Part shown: piece after piece, positions 43,102-51,532 of the stretch
Layout: every line of letters begins with the position of its first letter
How positions within the stretch are numbered: the stretch's first letter is position 1
NCBI GenBank assembly: GCA_016789005.1
Contig: JAEURA010000301.1
Location: 1-56,275 of the forward strand
Direction: 5' to 3'
DNA: 56,275 nucleotides
DNA from: Anaerolineae bacterium
GTDB lineage: Bacteria; Chloroflexota; Anaerolineae; Aggregatilineales; Phototrophicaceae
Notes under the pieces: model-generated
Told to the model about the DNA's origin: nothing
Seen by the model: the letters and a program-made list of their open reading frames with translations, nothing else
Database searches by the model: none
Program-made: the position numbers and the translations under genes

Positions 43102-44675
43102 GGCGTCGGGGTCAATCCAAGCGCAATGTGACCAGAAGCGGATAGGTGGGAAAACACCAGGTGGTCTATATCTTCCGAAGGACGGGCTAACCCTGCCTCG
43201 CCTATTCGGCGGATGATGTCCAGCGGAGGCAGAGGCAGCGCACGAAGTTCGGCGGCGTTAACCTGCGTATTGCCGTTGGTGATGCGGAAGTAGCGATCAT
43301 AGAGCGCGCTGTTGAACAGGCTGGTCAGCCCTAGAGTCTCGGCGGCAGACAAGACCCCGCCGAGCCGGTAGACGTAGTTCAGGTGATTCTCGAAGCCTAC
43401 ATACGCGACACCGGGAAATTCGGCGCTCAGGAAACTGCCGGCGACCAACCGTCGCGGCTCTTCTTTGGCGCTGAAGCGGCGAAGCAAGACGTAGTTCGCG
43501 CTTGGAACAACCAGGGACGCAGAGAGAGCAGATGCGCGCAGCCATTGGGGTTTGTTGAGTCTGGGCAGCGGATGCAGCACACTCCCAGATTTGACGTGAT
43601 GCATCCACAGCAGCGGAAACCCGTCGCTATCCTGATGAGACATCATGTGTTCGACTGCACGGAAGGCGACGACTCGCCCCGTTGAAACCTCCATGCCGTA
43701 CTGGTGTAAGGAGCCGGTCCAGGTGTCAAAGGCACGCAGAATCACGGCATCTTCTTCACTCACAGGCAGGCGATAGAACAGATGCCGGGCGCGTCTGTGA
43801 ACAACCAGTGCGGATGGGAAGTCGGACACCTGAGAATCGTCCAGGTCTGCCCCGTTCTTCGAAGTCGAGATGGCGATCATTTCGCGCCCCGGTTGAGCAT
43901 CGTCTCGTTTCTTGAAGGTCAGAATGACATTCTCTTGCAGGACTTCATCGAAATTCTGATCGCGTGACCCGAACAAGTGCAGACGTTCGAATTCCACCTG
44001 ATCGGCGAACGAGTCGCGAAACGGGGCGAAGTATGCCCCAGAGCAGAAACTACGAGGTATGATGAATACACCTCTGGCATCGCGCGCCAGTTGTCTGGTC
44101 GCCAACGCCATGAAAAGGGTATAAATGTTGGTGTGTGCGCCTATGAGGTCGCGGCTGGTGGTCACACGCGGATCATCGCTCTGCAGCTTGAAATAGGGTG
44201 GGTTTGCAATGATCCGATCAACCGTTCGAGGGCTGATAGTGGGTCTTGAGAACAAAGACGGCTGCAAGACTTCGAGCGCAGCGGTGACGAAATCTTCCTG
44301 ATGAAGCCGCAGGACGATGTTCACCGAGCGCTCCGCCGCCAGCCGGCAGGCGCGTTCGAGAATCGCCTCTGCCGTTCTGAAAAGGACTGGGTCAATCTCA
44401 TAGGCGTGCAGTTCGACCTGTGCCGGAGCGCCTCGCTCCATCAGTCGTTCGATCACAGCGCACAGAAGCACACCGGAGCCAAGCGACGGATCGAGGATGG
44501 AACAAGCGGGGGGAAGATCGCCGAGCTGTCCAGCCATGTAACGGGCGACGGGCGGCGATGTGAGAAACTGACCGTAGGTCTTGCGCGTCGAAATAGCGCG
44601 CTGTTCCAAAAGGCGCTGTCCCGACGTGAAACTTTCGGAGACCAAATCCACTGTTCTGAACACGTTCTCACTCAT
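43098..44675 (-). CDS. Type II DNA adenine-N6 methyltransferase (partner of the BsuBI/PstI-type enzyme)
   Basis: 525 residues. AdoMet-binding motif I is DPSLGSG (62-68) and the catalytic motif IV is NPPY (158-161), the order of gamma-class N6-adenine methyltransferases. KTYGQFLTSPPVARYMAGQL near the N-terminus is typical of M.PstI/M.BsuBI-like enzymes. The remaining 350 residues form the target-recognition region. It should methylate the sites cut by the downstream endonuclease and protect the host; CTGCAG occurs in this window (for example 2992-2997 and 3508-3513), so protection would be needed if that is the site. First gene of the pair, divergent from the flippase gene. Confidence 0.92.
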   Translation of the reverse strand: MSENVFRTVDLVSESFTSGQRLLEQRAISTRKTYGQFLTSPPVARYMAGQLGDLPPACSILDPSLGSGVLLCAVIERLMERGAPAQVELHAYEIDPVLFRTAEAILERACRLAAERSVNIVLRLHQEDFVTAALEVLQPSLFSRPTISPRTVDRIIANPPYFKLQSDDPRVTTSRDLIGAHTNIYTLFMALATRQLARDARGVFIIPRSFCSGAYFAPFRDSFADQVEFERLHLFGSRDQNFDEVLQENVILTFKKRDDAQPGREMIAISTSKNGADLDDSQVSDFPSALVVHRRARHLFYRLPVSEEDAVILRAFDTWTGSLHQYGMEVSTGRVVAFRAVEHMMSHQDSDGFPLLWMHHVKSGSVLHPLPRLNKPQWLRASALSASLVVPSANYVLLRRFSAKEEPRRLVAGSFLSAEFPGVAYVGFENHLNYVYRLGGVLSAAETLGLTSLFNSALYDRYFRITNGNTQVNAAELRALPLPPLDIIRRIGEAGLARPSEDIDHLVFSHLSASGHIALGLTPTP

Positions 44676-44690
44676 CCGCTTCGCCTAATT

Positions 44691-44698
44691 ATTATAAT
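44691..44698. promoter_or_regulatory. Palindromic -10-like element between divergent genes
   Basis: ATTATAAT reads TATAAT on both strands. It sits 15 bases upstream of the methyltransferase start (44675, minus) and 33 bases upstream of the probable flippase-fusion start (44732, plus). It may serve as the -10 box for either or both genes; no good -35 box was seen. Confidence 0.4.
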
Positions 44699-44731
44699 GG
44701 CGGGCGTTTGACTCGCCAATCGAGGTTGACT

Positions 44732-47700
44732 GTGCGCCGACGCCTTCCTGATCTGCTCATCCTGGCGCTGCTGTTCGCGCTCCCCCTGCTGACCTTCTGG
44801 AACCAGACCGTCGGCGGGCGGACGCTGCTGCCGGCGGAGAATCTCTACCAGTACGAACCCTACGCCACCTACCGCGAGGTGGTCAAAGCGCCGGCGATCC
44901 CCTACAACCATCTGGTCAGCGACCTGGTGCTGCAAAACTTCCAGTGGAAGTCGTTCCTGCGCCAGCAGATCGCCGACCGTGAGATTCCGCTGTGGAATCC
45001 CTACCAGTTCAGCGGCATCGCCTTCCTCGCCGCCGGGCAGCACAGCGCGCTCTACCCGTTCAGCCTGCTCTACTACCTGCTCGACCTGCCCGCCGCTTAC
45101 GGCTGGTTCACCGTCGTGCAGTTGTGGCTCGCCGGGGCGTTCATGTTCGCCTTCGCGCGCGGGTTGGGCATCAGCCGCGCCGGCGGGGCGGCAGCCGCCG
45201 TCACCTATCAGCTGGCGGCGTTCTTCGTGATCAGCGCCGTCTTCCCGATGATCATCGCCGCCGCCGTCTGGCTGCCGCTGCTGCTGCTCATGATCGAGTA
45301 CGTCATCCGGCATCAGCCGCTCGCCGGCAGACCGGTCGTCCTGCCCTGGATCGCCATCGGGGCGGCGGCGCTGGGCTGCAACATCCTCGCCGGGCACGTC
45401 GAGATCACCTACTACACCCTGCTGGTCGCGGCGTACTACGCGGCGGCGCGCCTGCTGTTCATGCTCTGGACGCTGCGGCGGACGGGACACAAAGCGGGCG
45501 GACTCCTGCGCGAACTCGTCGGACGGGGCGCGGCGCTGATCGCCCTGATCACCCTGGGCGGGGCGCTCGGCGCGGTGCAGTTCATCCCGCTGTTTGAAGC
45601 CGCCTCGAACAACTTCCGGGCGCAAGGCGCACCGTTTGATCAGGTCCTCGGCTGGGCGCACCCGCTCCGCGACGCTGTGCAGTTCGTCATGCCCAATTTC
45701 TACGGCAGTCCTGCCCATCACACCTATTTCGACGTGTTCGACCTGCGCACCGTGTCACTGATCGACGAGACGGTGGTCAACGCCGCCGGGGGGCGCATCG
45801 TCCACACCGAGTGGGGGATGAAGAACTACGTCGAGGCGGCGCTGTACGTCGGCATCCTGCCGCTGATCCTCGCCGGGATCGCCCTCCTCGACGCCTGGGG
45901 GCTGCACCGCCATAAAGGGACGCCCCACCGGCTGATCCTGGCAGTGCTGGCGCTGGGTTCGCTGACCTTCATGTTCGGGCTGCCGACCTACGCCGTCCTC
46001 TACTACACCCTTCCGGGCATCGATCAGCTGCATTCGCCGTTTCGCTGGGTCTTCCCGTTCACCTTCGCCGTCGCGGCGCTGGCGGGCTTCGGCATGGATG
46101 CCGTCCTGCTGCGCGGCGGGCGCTGGTCGCGGCGGATCGGCTACGGGCTGGCGGCGGCGGGCGGGCTGATCCTCGCCGGGCTGGTCGCCAGCCGGCTGTT
46201 CTACGATCAAGCCGCGCCGCTGGTCGAGCGGCTGTACGGCGCGCTGGCGAAGGCGGTCGATGCCTTCAGCGACGCGCGCATGTTCTACAGCTACCAGTTC
46301 GTCAATGCCGCCGTCTTCGCCGTGATGCTGATAGCATCCGGCGCGGTGGTGATCCTGCTGCGAAGACCGCACGCCGGGCGAGCAGGAGTGCGGGGTTTCG
46401 CCCCCCTGCTCGCCGTCGCCGTGATCGCCGCCGACCTGATGATCGCCTCGGCGCATTTCAACCCCGCCAGCGACCCCGCCCTGCTGGACTTCACCCCGCC
46501 GTCGATCCAGTGGCTCATGGAGCAGCTGGGCGAATGGCGCTACACAACGATTGAAGAAGCCGGCAAGCCGGCGCTGTTCAACGCCAACCTGACGATGCGC
46601 TACGGTCTGCAAGATATTCGCGGCTACGAGAGCATCATCCCGGCGGGCTACATCCAGGCGATCTTCTACCCGCAGACGCAGTTGGAGTTCAACCGCGTCT
46701 CGCCGATCCCGATTGACCAGATCAATAACGGCGAGTTATGCGAGCTGCGGCGGTTGGGGGTGCGCTACATTATCACCCACGACGATATGCCGCTGCCCAG
46801 CCTGTCCCCGCTGTGTGCGGGCGGGCAGACGGCTCCTATCGTCTACGCGGACGAAGCGGTCAAAATCTATCAGGTAGACAGCGGGGATCGGATATTTGCT
46901 TTCGGGCAAACCAGGGATATTCCACGCCCGCGAACGCCGCCCATTCTCACCCGGATCAGCAGCCGCGAGCTTCAGATCGACGCGACGACCGAAGCGCCGG
47001 CGAGCATCATCATTCGGGAATACTACGACGGCAACTGGCGCGCCTATCTGCGTCCACAGGGCGCGCCAGAATCCGAGGAGACTCAGCTCGCCCTGGGTTC
47101 GGCGCTCATGTTCGGGCTGATAGCCGACATCAGCGAGCCGGGCGACTGGACGATCCGTCTGGTCTACAGCCCGGCATCGTTCCAGGTCGGCTTGTTCGCC
47201 TCGTTCATCGGCGGGGTGATCCTGCTGCTGCTGGTGGGCGCGTGGGCGTGGCGCGGCACGTTCGGCGGAGTGACGGAGACCGGCTTGGGGCGCATCGCCC
47301 GCAACAGCATCGCGCCGATCCTGCTCAACCTGTTCAACCGGGGCATCGACATGGCGTTCGCCCTGGTCATGCTGCGCATCCTCGGTCCAACGGATGCCGG
47401 CTGGTATTTCTACGCGGGCGTGATCTTCGTCTGGTTCGACATCTTCACCAACTTCGGGCTGAACCTCTACCTGACCCGCGAGGTAGCGCGCGACCGGTCG
47501 CGGGCGCGTCCCCTGTTCGTCAACACCAGCGCCCTGCGCATCCTGCTGGCTGCCGTCGGCGTCCCGGCACTGATCGCCTTCTTCGCTCTGCGCCAGGGAG
47601 TCGCCGATCCGCCGCTGACCGGTCAGGTCATCCTCGCCATCAGCATCCTCTACATCGGGCTGCTGCCCAACAGCCTGAGCACCGGCTTCACCTCGCTGTT

Positions 47701-48793
47701 CTACGCCTTCGAGCGGGCGGAACTGCCCGCCGCCGTCGCCACCGCAGCGACGATCAACAAGGTGGCGCTCGGTCTGGGCGTGCTGCTGATGGGCTGGGGG
47801 TTCGTCGGGCTGGCGGCGGTGAGCATCCTCACCAACCTGCTGACGCTCGCCATCCTGGGGTACTACGGGCGATCCTTGATCGCTGCCCCGCCATCCGCAG
47901 GGACGAAGCGCGAGCCGTCCGGTCTGCTTGGTCTGATCGACCGCTCGCTGATGCGCCGCATGATGGGCGAAAGCGCGCCGCTGCTCTTCAATCACTTCCT
48001 GGCGACCCTGTTTTTTCAGATCGACGTGGTGATCATCGAGGCGCTGCGCGGGGCAGAGATGGTCGGGCAGTACAGCGTCGCCTACAAGTGGCTGACGGCG
48101 CTCAACGTCATCCCGTCATTCTTCACCCAGGCGCTGCTGCCGCGCATGTCGCGGCTGGCGCATGAAGACCGGGCGGCGCTGGCGCGCGACTACGTCTTCG
48201 CCGTCAAGCTGATGCTCAGCCTGGCGCTGCCAACCGCTGTCTTCTTCACCTTCACCGCCTATTTCTGGGCGGGCTTTCTGGGCGGCGCGGAATTTCTGCC
48301 GGACGGCGCTATCGCCACCCAATTAATGATGTGGAGCATTCCCATCGGCTGGATGAACAGCCTGACGCAGTACACCCTGATCGCCCTCGACCTTCAGCGC
48401 CGGCTGACGCGGGCGTTCGCGGCGGCGGTGATCTTCAACATCGCCGGCAACCTGATCTTCGTGCCGCAGTACGGCTATCAGGCGGCGGCGGTCATCACCA
48501 TCTTCAGCGAAGGCGTGCTGTTCGCCGGTTTCGTCCTGCTGCTGCGCCAGGGGCTGGGCGGAGCCGCCGGGATCGATTGGCTCCAGGTGGTCGCCCGCCC
48601 GCTGGCGGCAGCGGCGCTGATGTTCGCCCTGATGGCGGTCGGCTTCGCCAGCCAGCCCGCGCTGACCCTGGCGGCGTCGGTCATCCTCTACATCGGCACG
48701 CTGCTGGCGCTCGGAACGTTTGACCGTGAGGAGTTATCGCGCCTGCTGCCCCTGCTGCCAGGTCGGCTGCGAGCGGCGGCGGCGCGTCTGTGA
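44732..48793 (+). CDS. YfhO-type membrane protein fused to a Wzx/MOP-family flippase
   Basis: 1353 residues from the GTG at 44732, preceded by GAGG at a spacing of 6; a TTG at 44708 in the same frame is possible. Residues about 5-560 contain many membrane helices with the YfhO pattern (WNPYQFSGIAFLAAGQHSAL, LHSPFRWVFPFTFAVAALAG), then a large beta-rich external domain to about 830, both as in YfhO proteins linked to glycosylation of cell-wall polymers. From about 850 to 1330 there is a second bundle of about 12 helices like lipid-linked oligosaccharide flippases (LVMLRILGPTDAGWYFYAGV, SLFYAFERAELPAAVATAAT). One chain may therefore both modify and flip lipid-linked glycans. No stop or frameshift separates the halves. 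Confidence 0.85.
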   Translation: MRRRLPDLLILALLFALPLLTFWNQTVGGRTLLPAENLYQYEPYATYREVVKAPAIPYNHLVSDLVLQNFQWKSFLRQQIADREIPLWNPYQFSGIAFLAAGQHSALYPFSLLYYLLDLPAAYGWFTVVQLWLAGAFMFAFARGLGISRAGGAAAAVTYQLAAFFVISAVFPMIIAAAVWLPLLLLMIEYVIRHQPLAGRPVVLPWIAIGAAALGCNILAGHVEITYYTLLVAAYYAAARLLFMLWTLRRTGHKAGGLLRELVGRGAALIALITLGGALGAVQFIPLFEAASNNFRAQGAPFDQVLGWAHPLRDAVQFVMPNFYGSPAHHTYFDVFDLRTVSLIDETVVNAAGGRIVHTEWGMKNYVEAALYVGILPLILAGIALLDAWGLHRHKGTPHRLILAVLALGSLTFMFGLPTYAVLYYTLPGIDQLHSPFRWVFPFTFAVAALAGFGMDAVLLRGGRWSRRIGYGLAAAGGLILAGLVASRLFYDQAAPLVERLYGALAKAVDAFSDARMFYSYQFVNAAVFAVMLIASGAVVILLRRPHAGRAGVRGFAPLLAVAVIAADLMIASAHFNPASDPALLDFTPPSIQWLMEQLGEWRYTTIEEAGKPALFNANLTMRYGLQDIRGYESIIPAGYIQAIFYPQTQLEFNRVSPIPIDQINNGELCELRRLGVRYIITHDDMPLPSLSPLCAGGQTAPIVYADEAVKIYQVDSGDRIFAFGQTRDIPRPRTPPILTRISSRELQIDATTEAPASIIIREYYDGNWRAYLRPQGAPESEETQLALGSALMFGLIADISEPGDWTIRLVYSPASFQVGLFASFIGGVILLLLVGAWAWRGTFGGVTETGLGRIARNSIAPILLNLFNRGIDMAFALVMLRILGPTDAGWYFYAGVIFVWFDIFTNFGLNLYLTREVARDRSRARPLFVNTSALRILLAAVGVPALIAFFALRQGVADPPLTGQVILAISILYIGLLPNSLSTGFTSLFYAFERAELPAAVATAATINKVALGLGVLLMGWGFVGLAAVSILTNLLTLAILGYYGRSLIAAPPSAGTKREPSGLLGLIDRSLMRRMMGESAPLLFNHFLATLFFQIDVVIIEALRGAEMVGQYSVAYKWLTALNVIPSFFTQALLPRMSRLAHEDRAALARDYVFAVKLMLSLALPTAVFFTFTAYFWAGFLGGAEFLPDGAIATQLMMWSIPIGWMNSLTQYTLIALDLQRRLTRAFAAAVIFNIAGNLIFVPQYGYQAAAVITIFSEGVLFAGFVLLLRQGLGGAAGIDWLQVVARPLAAAALMFALMAVGFASQPALTLAASVILYIGTLLALGTFDREELSRLLPLLPGRLRAAAARL

Positions 48794-48859
48794 TGGCATA
48801 TCAACGCAGCATGATCGCGTCTTTCAACTACTCGCCCCTACCCTTCGAAAGGAACTGCC

Positions 48860-49372
48860 GTGTCCACGCTTGATCCGTATCTCGCCCGAAAACATGCCGC
48901 CATCGAGCAGCGCCGCGCCGAGTGTGAGCATGAACCGAGCAAAGCGCTCCTTAGCCTGAAATCCGTCTCGCGGGTGGCGGGCGCGACCGGCGTCCGCCCG
49001 ACCGAACTGAGCCGGCACACCATCATCACCGACGCCGCGCCGGGGCTGGGCGGCTATGGGCTGGGTCCGACCGCGCCGGAGCTGCTGCTGGGCGCGCTGT
49101 CGAGCTGTCTGGCGCACACCTACCTGATCGAGGCGGCGCTCAACCGCATCCCGCTGGAATCAGTTGAGGTGGAGGTGAGCGGCAAGCTGGATATGACCGG
49201 CGTGTACGGTCTGCCGACCGAGGAAGCGCCGCAGCTTTCCGAGATCACCTACCACGCCAACGTGGTCGCGCCCATCCCGCCGGAAGTGATGCAGCGCCTG
49301 CACGATCTGGTCGAAGCGGGCTGCCCGGTGCTTAACACGCTGCGCTCGCCCATCCCGGTGACGCGGGTCTGA
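48860..49372 (+). CDS. OsmC/Ohr-family peroxide-resistance-type protein
   Basis: 170 residues from a GTG at 48860 with AAAGGAAC just upstream. The two redox cysteines of the family are present: Cys83 in ALSSCLAHTYL and Cys155 in EAGCPVLNTL, and the loop GPTAPELLLGAL is typical. Members reduce organic hydroperoxides in the cytosol using lipoyl or thiol reductants; whether this is the Ohr or the broader OsmC branch is not clear. Single gene, 66 bases after the flippase fusion. The 203 bases that follow hold hairpin repeats. Confidence 0.9.
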   Translation: MSTLDPYLARKHAAIEQRRAECEHEPSKALLSLKSVSRVAGATGVRPTELSRHTIITDAAPGLGGYGLGPTAPELLLGALSSCLAHTYLIEAALNRIPLESVEVEVSGKLDMTGVYGLPTEEAPQLSEITYHANVVAPIPPEVMQRLHDLVEAGCPVLNTLRSPIPVTRV

Positions 49373-49393
49373 AGCCACTTCGCGAGACAATGC

Positions 49394-49553
49394 AATCTCC
49401 TCACCCCTGCTGCGCTTCGCTTAGCCTCCCCTCTCCATGCAACGGAGAGGGGAATGAGGGGTGAGGTCCTTCGTGGTTATCTTCGAGGGTCGAGCCGGCG
49501 GCTCGACCCTACGGCGCGTCCGGTTGTAGGGGAGACCCGCCGGGTCTCCCGAT
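49394..49553 (+). repeat. Cluster of intergenic hairpin repeats
   Basis: Two kinds lie in tandem: a CCTCACCCCTGCTGCGCTTCG-type block with inverted CCCCTCTCC/GGAGAGGGG and a closing GGGGTGAGG (about 49398-49468), then GGGTCGAGCCGGCGGCTCGACCC (about 49488-49510) and GGGAGACCCGCCGGGTCTCCC (about 49529-49549). They separate two convergent genes and could stop transcription; no coding sequence. Confidence 0.65.
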
Positions 49554-49575
49554 TTCACTTCAGTCCTGTTTTCTC

Positions 49576-51162
49576 TCAGATCTTCTTCCGCGCCAGGTCG
49601 TGCAGGAGCGCCGCCGCCGCGTTGCGCCCCGCCGCGCCCATGATGCCGCCACCGGGGTGCGTGCTCGCCCCGGTCAGATACAATCCCTTAACCGGCGCGC
49701 GGTATTTGCTGAACTTGACCGCCGGGCGCAGCAGGAACATCTGATCGACCGACATCTCCAGGTGCATGACGTTGCCGCGCAGCAGCCCTAGCTCGCGTTC
49801 CAGGTAGAGCGGTGTCTCGATCAGCCAGCCGATCACCTTGTCGCGGGTCATATTCGGCGCGTATCGGCGCAGGATGCCCAGGATTTTGTCGGCTTCGCGT
49901 TCGGCGATGTCGTCCCAGTCCTCACCGCTGGCGAGCTTGTACGGAAAGTACTGTGACCACAGGAACAGCGCGTGTTTCCCCTCCGGCGCGAGGGTGCGAT
50001 CTGCCGCCGACCAGGTCATGGCGATGATCCCCGGCTCGGCGGAGGGACGCCCGGCGAGATAGTCGCCGTAGGCGCGATCCAGATAATCGAGGTCGGGGCA
50101 CATGAACTGCATGGCGACGTGCTGCGGCGCTGCGTCGAAGCCGGGCGCGGGCGCGCTGGTCGCCGTCGGCTTGGCGGTGTAGTCGGGCAGCTCGCTGACG
50201 GCGCAGCGCAGGATCATGCCGAAGCCGTTGCCGATGCGGGCGGTCTGCACGGCGCTGCGCATCTCCGCCGGGGCGTCGTCGCCCAGCAGTTGGAGGGTGG
50301 TGTAGATGTGCGCGCCGCTGACCACCGCGTGTTTTGCCGTGACCCGTTCGCCATCGGCGGTCTCTGCGCCGACAACACGCCCCCGCTCGACCAGGAAGCG
50401 CGTCACGGGCGCGCTCAGGCGGACCTCCCCGCCGTGCGCTTCGATCATCTTCTGCAGCGCCTGGGTGAGCATGCCGGAACCGCCGCGCGGGCGTTTGACG
50501 CCGCTGACGTGATACATGGGATGCCAGAGGGCGAACGGTGCGCTGAGCGGCTCGGTCGGCGGGGGACCGGACTGCGCCGCCATCCAGCCGATCAGCGCCG
50601 GGACGTGGGGTTCGCTGAACGACTGGCGGAGCACCTGCCCGTAACCGCGAATCAGGTCCAGCAGGTTCTCCGCGCCCTTGGGGTTCAAGCCCTGGGCGAA
50701 GACCAGGTAGCGGGTCAGGTTGAGGGGCGTGGGCGCGTTGAGGAACGCCCCGACCATGCCCTCGCTGACCGGCTTCCAGCGGTTGATGAACGCCCGATAG
50801 AGGTCGGCGTCGCGCGGGGAGATGGCGGCGATGCTCTCGCAGGTTTTCTCGACATCCTTCCAGATGGTGAAATGTTTGCCATCGGGGAAGGGAGCGAAGA
50901 AGAGCGGGTCGAGGTCGATGTAGTCCAGCCCGTACTGGGCGAGTTCGAGATCGCGGACGATAGGCGTGTGGTGGATGAGGATGTGCGCCGAGCCGCCGAT
51001 GTCGAACTTGAAGCCGGGGACGATCTCTTCGGTGACGACCGCCCCGCCCGCCTTGTGCCGCCGCTCCAGCAGGATGACTTTGTAACCCGCCTTCGCCAGA
51101 TACCCGGCGCAGACCAGTGCGTTGTGCCCCGCGCCGACGATCAGAATATCGCAGTCTGCCAT
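49576..51162 (-). CDS. FAD-dependent phytoene-dehydrogenase-like oxidoreductase (CrtI/PYROXD2 type)
   Basis: 528 residues. The N-terminus has the dinucleotide-binding motif DILIVGAGHNALVCAGYLAK with LLERR ending the second strand, followed by KAGGAVVTEE. The C-terminal FAD-contact region reads LYLTGASTHPGGGIMGAAGR, the hallmark of the CrtI-like group. True carotenoid desaturases are of similar length, but no carotenoid genes are nearby, so it may belong to the broader PYROXD2-like oxidoreductases of unknown substrate. No signal peptide; cytosolic or membrane-associated. It ends in the same repeat-filled gap as the OsmC gene and starts 15 bases after the stop of the upstream XRE-type regulator gene, with which it may share a transcript. 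Confidence 0.85.
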   Translation of the reverse strand: MADCDILIVGAGHNALVCAGYLAKAGYKVILLERRHKAGGAVVTEEIVPGFKFDIGGSAHILIHHTPIVRDLELAQYGLDYIDLDPLFFAPFPDGKHFTIWKDVEKTCESIAAISPRDADLYRAFINRWKPVSEGMVGAFLNAPTPLNLTRYLVFAQGLNPKGAENLLDLIRGYGQVLRQSFSEPHVPALIGWMAAQSGPPPTEPLSAPFALWHPMYHVSGVKRPRGGSGMLTQALQKMIEAHGGEVRLSAPVTRFLVERGRVVGAETADGERVTAKHAVVSGAHIYTTLQLLGDDAPAEMRSAVQTARIGNGFGMILRCAVSELPDYTAKPTATSAPAPGFDAAPQHVAMQFMCPDLDYLDRAYGDYLAGRPSAEPGIIAMTWSAADRTLAPEGKHALFLWSQYFPYKLASGEDWDDIAEREADKILGILRRYAPNMTRDKVIGWLIETPLYLERELGLLRGNVMHLEMSVDQMFLLRPAVKFSKYRAPVKGLYLTGASTHPGGGIMGAAGRNAAAALLHDLARKKI

Positions 51163-51177
51163 AGTGTGGGTTTCTCT

Positions 51178-51438
51178 TCACGCCTCGTCTGAGGCGTGCT
51201 CTGAATCGACGAACTCGAAAGTTAGAAGATCGTCGATGTCACAATCGAAATAGTCGCAGAATCCCTCGACGATATGCGCTTCGTACTTCCTCACATCGTT
51301 CCGAATCCAACTTGTCACCGTGTGATTGGTCACGCCAACGAATGTAGCCAGGTCTTTCAGCTTGATCCGGCGATTCATCCGCCGTTCACGCTCCTGGACC
51401 AGTATCATCAGCCGATTCTTGAGGACTCGCTTCTTCAT
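51178..51438 (-). CDS. Small XRE (Cro/C1)-type transcription regulator
   Basis: 86 residues from the ATG at 51438 (a TTG four codons upstream is also in frame). The helix-turn-helix is clear: KLKDLATFVGVTNHTVTSWI, followed by helices and an acidic C-terminal tail (DCDIDDLLTFEFVDSEHASD). It resembles phage-type and Xre regulators of about 70-90 residues that repress divergent operons. The divergent Bro-N-like gene starts 95 bases away, and two TTATCGT repeats flank that gene's -35 box, so repression of that gene is likely. Autoregulation is plausible as well. Confidence 0.88.
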   Translation of the reverse strand: MKKRVLKNRLMILVQERERRMNRRIKLKDLATFVGVTNHTVTSWIRNDVRKYEAHIVEGFCDYFDCDIDDLLTFEFVDSEHASDEA

Positions 51439-51456
51439 GTCGCTATCCAACTCATT

Positions 51457-51499
51457 TTATCGTTATCTAGTTGACATTATCGTCATTTTAGGATACTCT
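51457..51499 (+). promoter_or_regulatory. Promoter with two TTATCGT operator-like repeats
   Basis: A perfect -35 box TTGACA (51471-51476) is followed after 17 bases by TACTCT (51494-51499), 33 bases before the Bro-N-like start. TTATCGT occurs at 51457-51463, just before the -35 box, and at 51477-51483, just after it. The repeats are 20 bases apart (two helical turns) in the same orientation. Binding of the adjacent XRE-type regulator there would block the promoter. Confidence 0.6.
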
Positions 51500-51532
51500 C
51501 ACCATGATTGGTCCACCCCAAAGGGGGCGATT

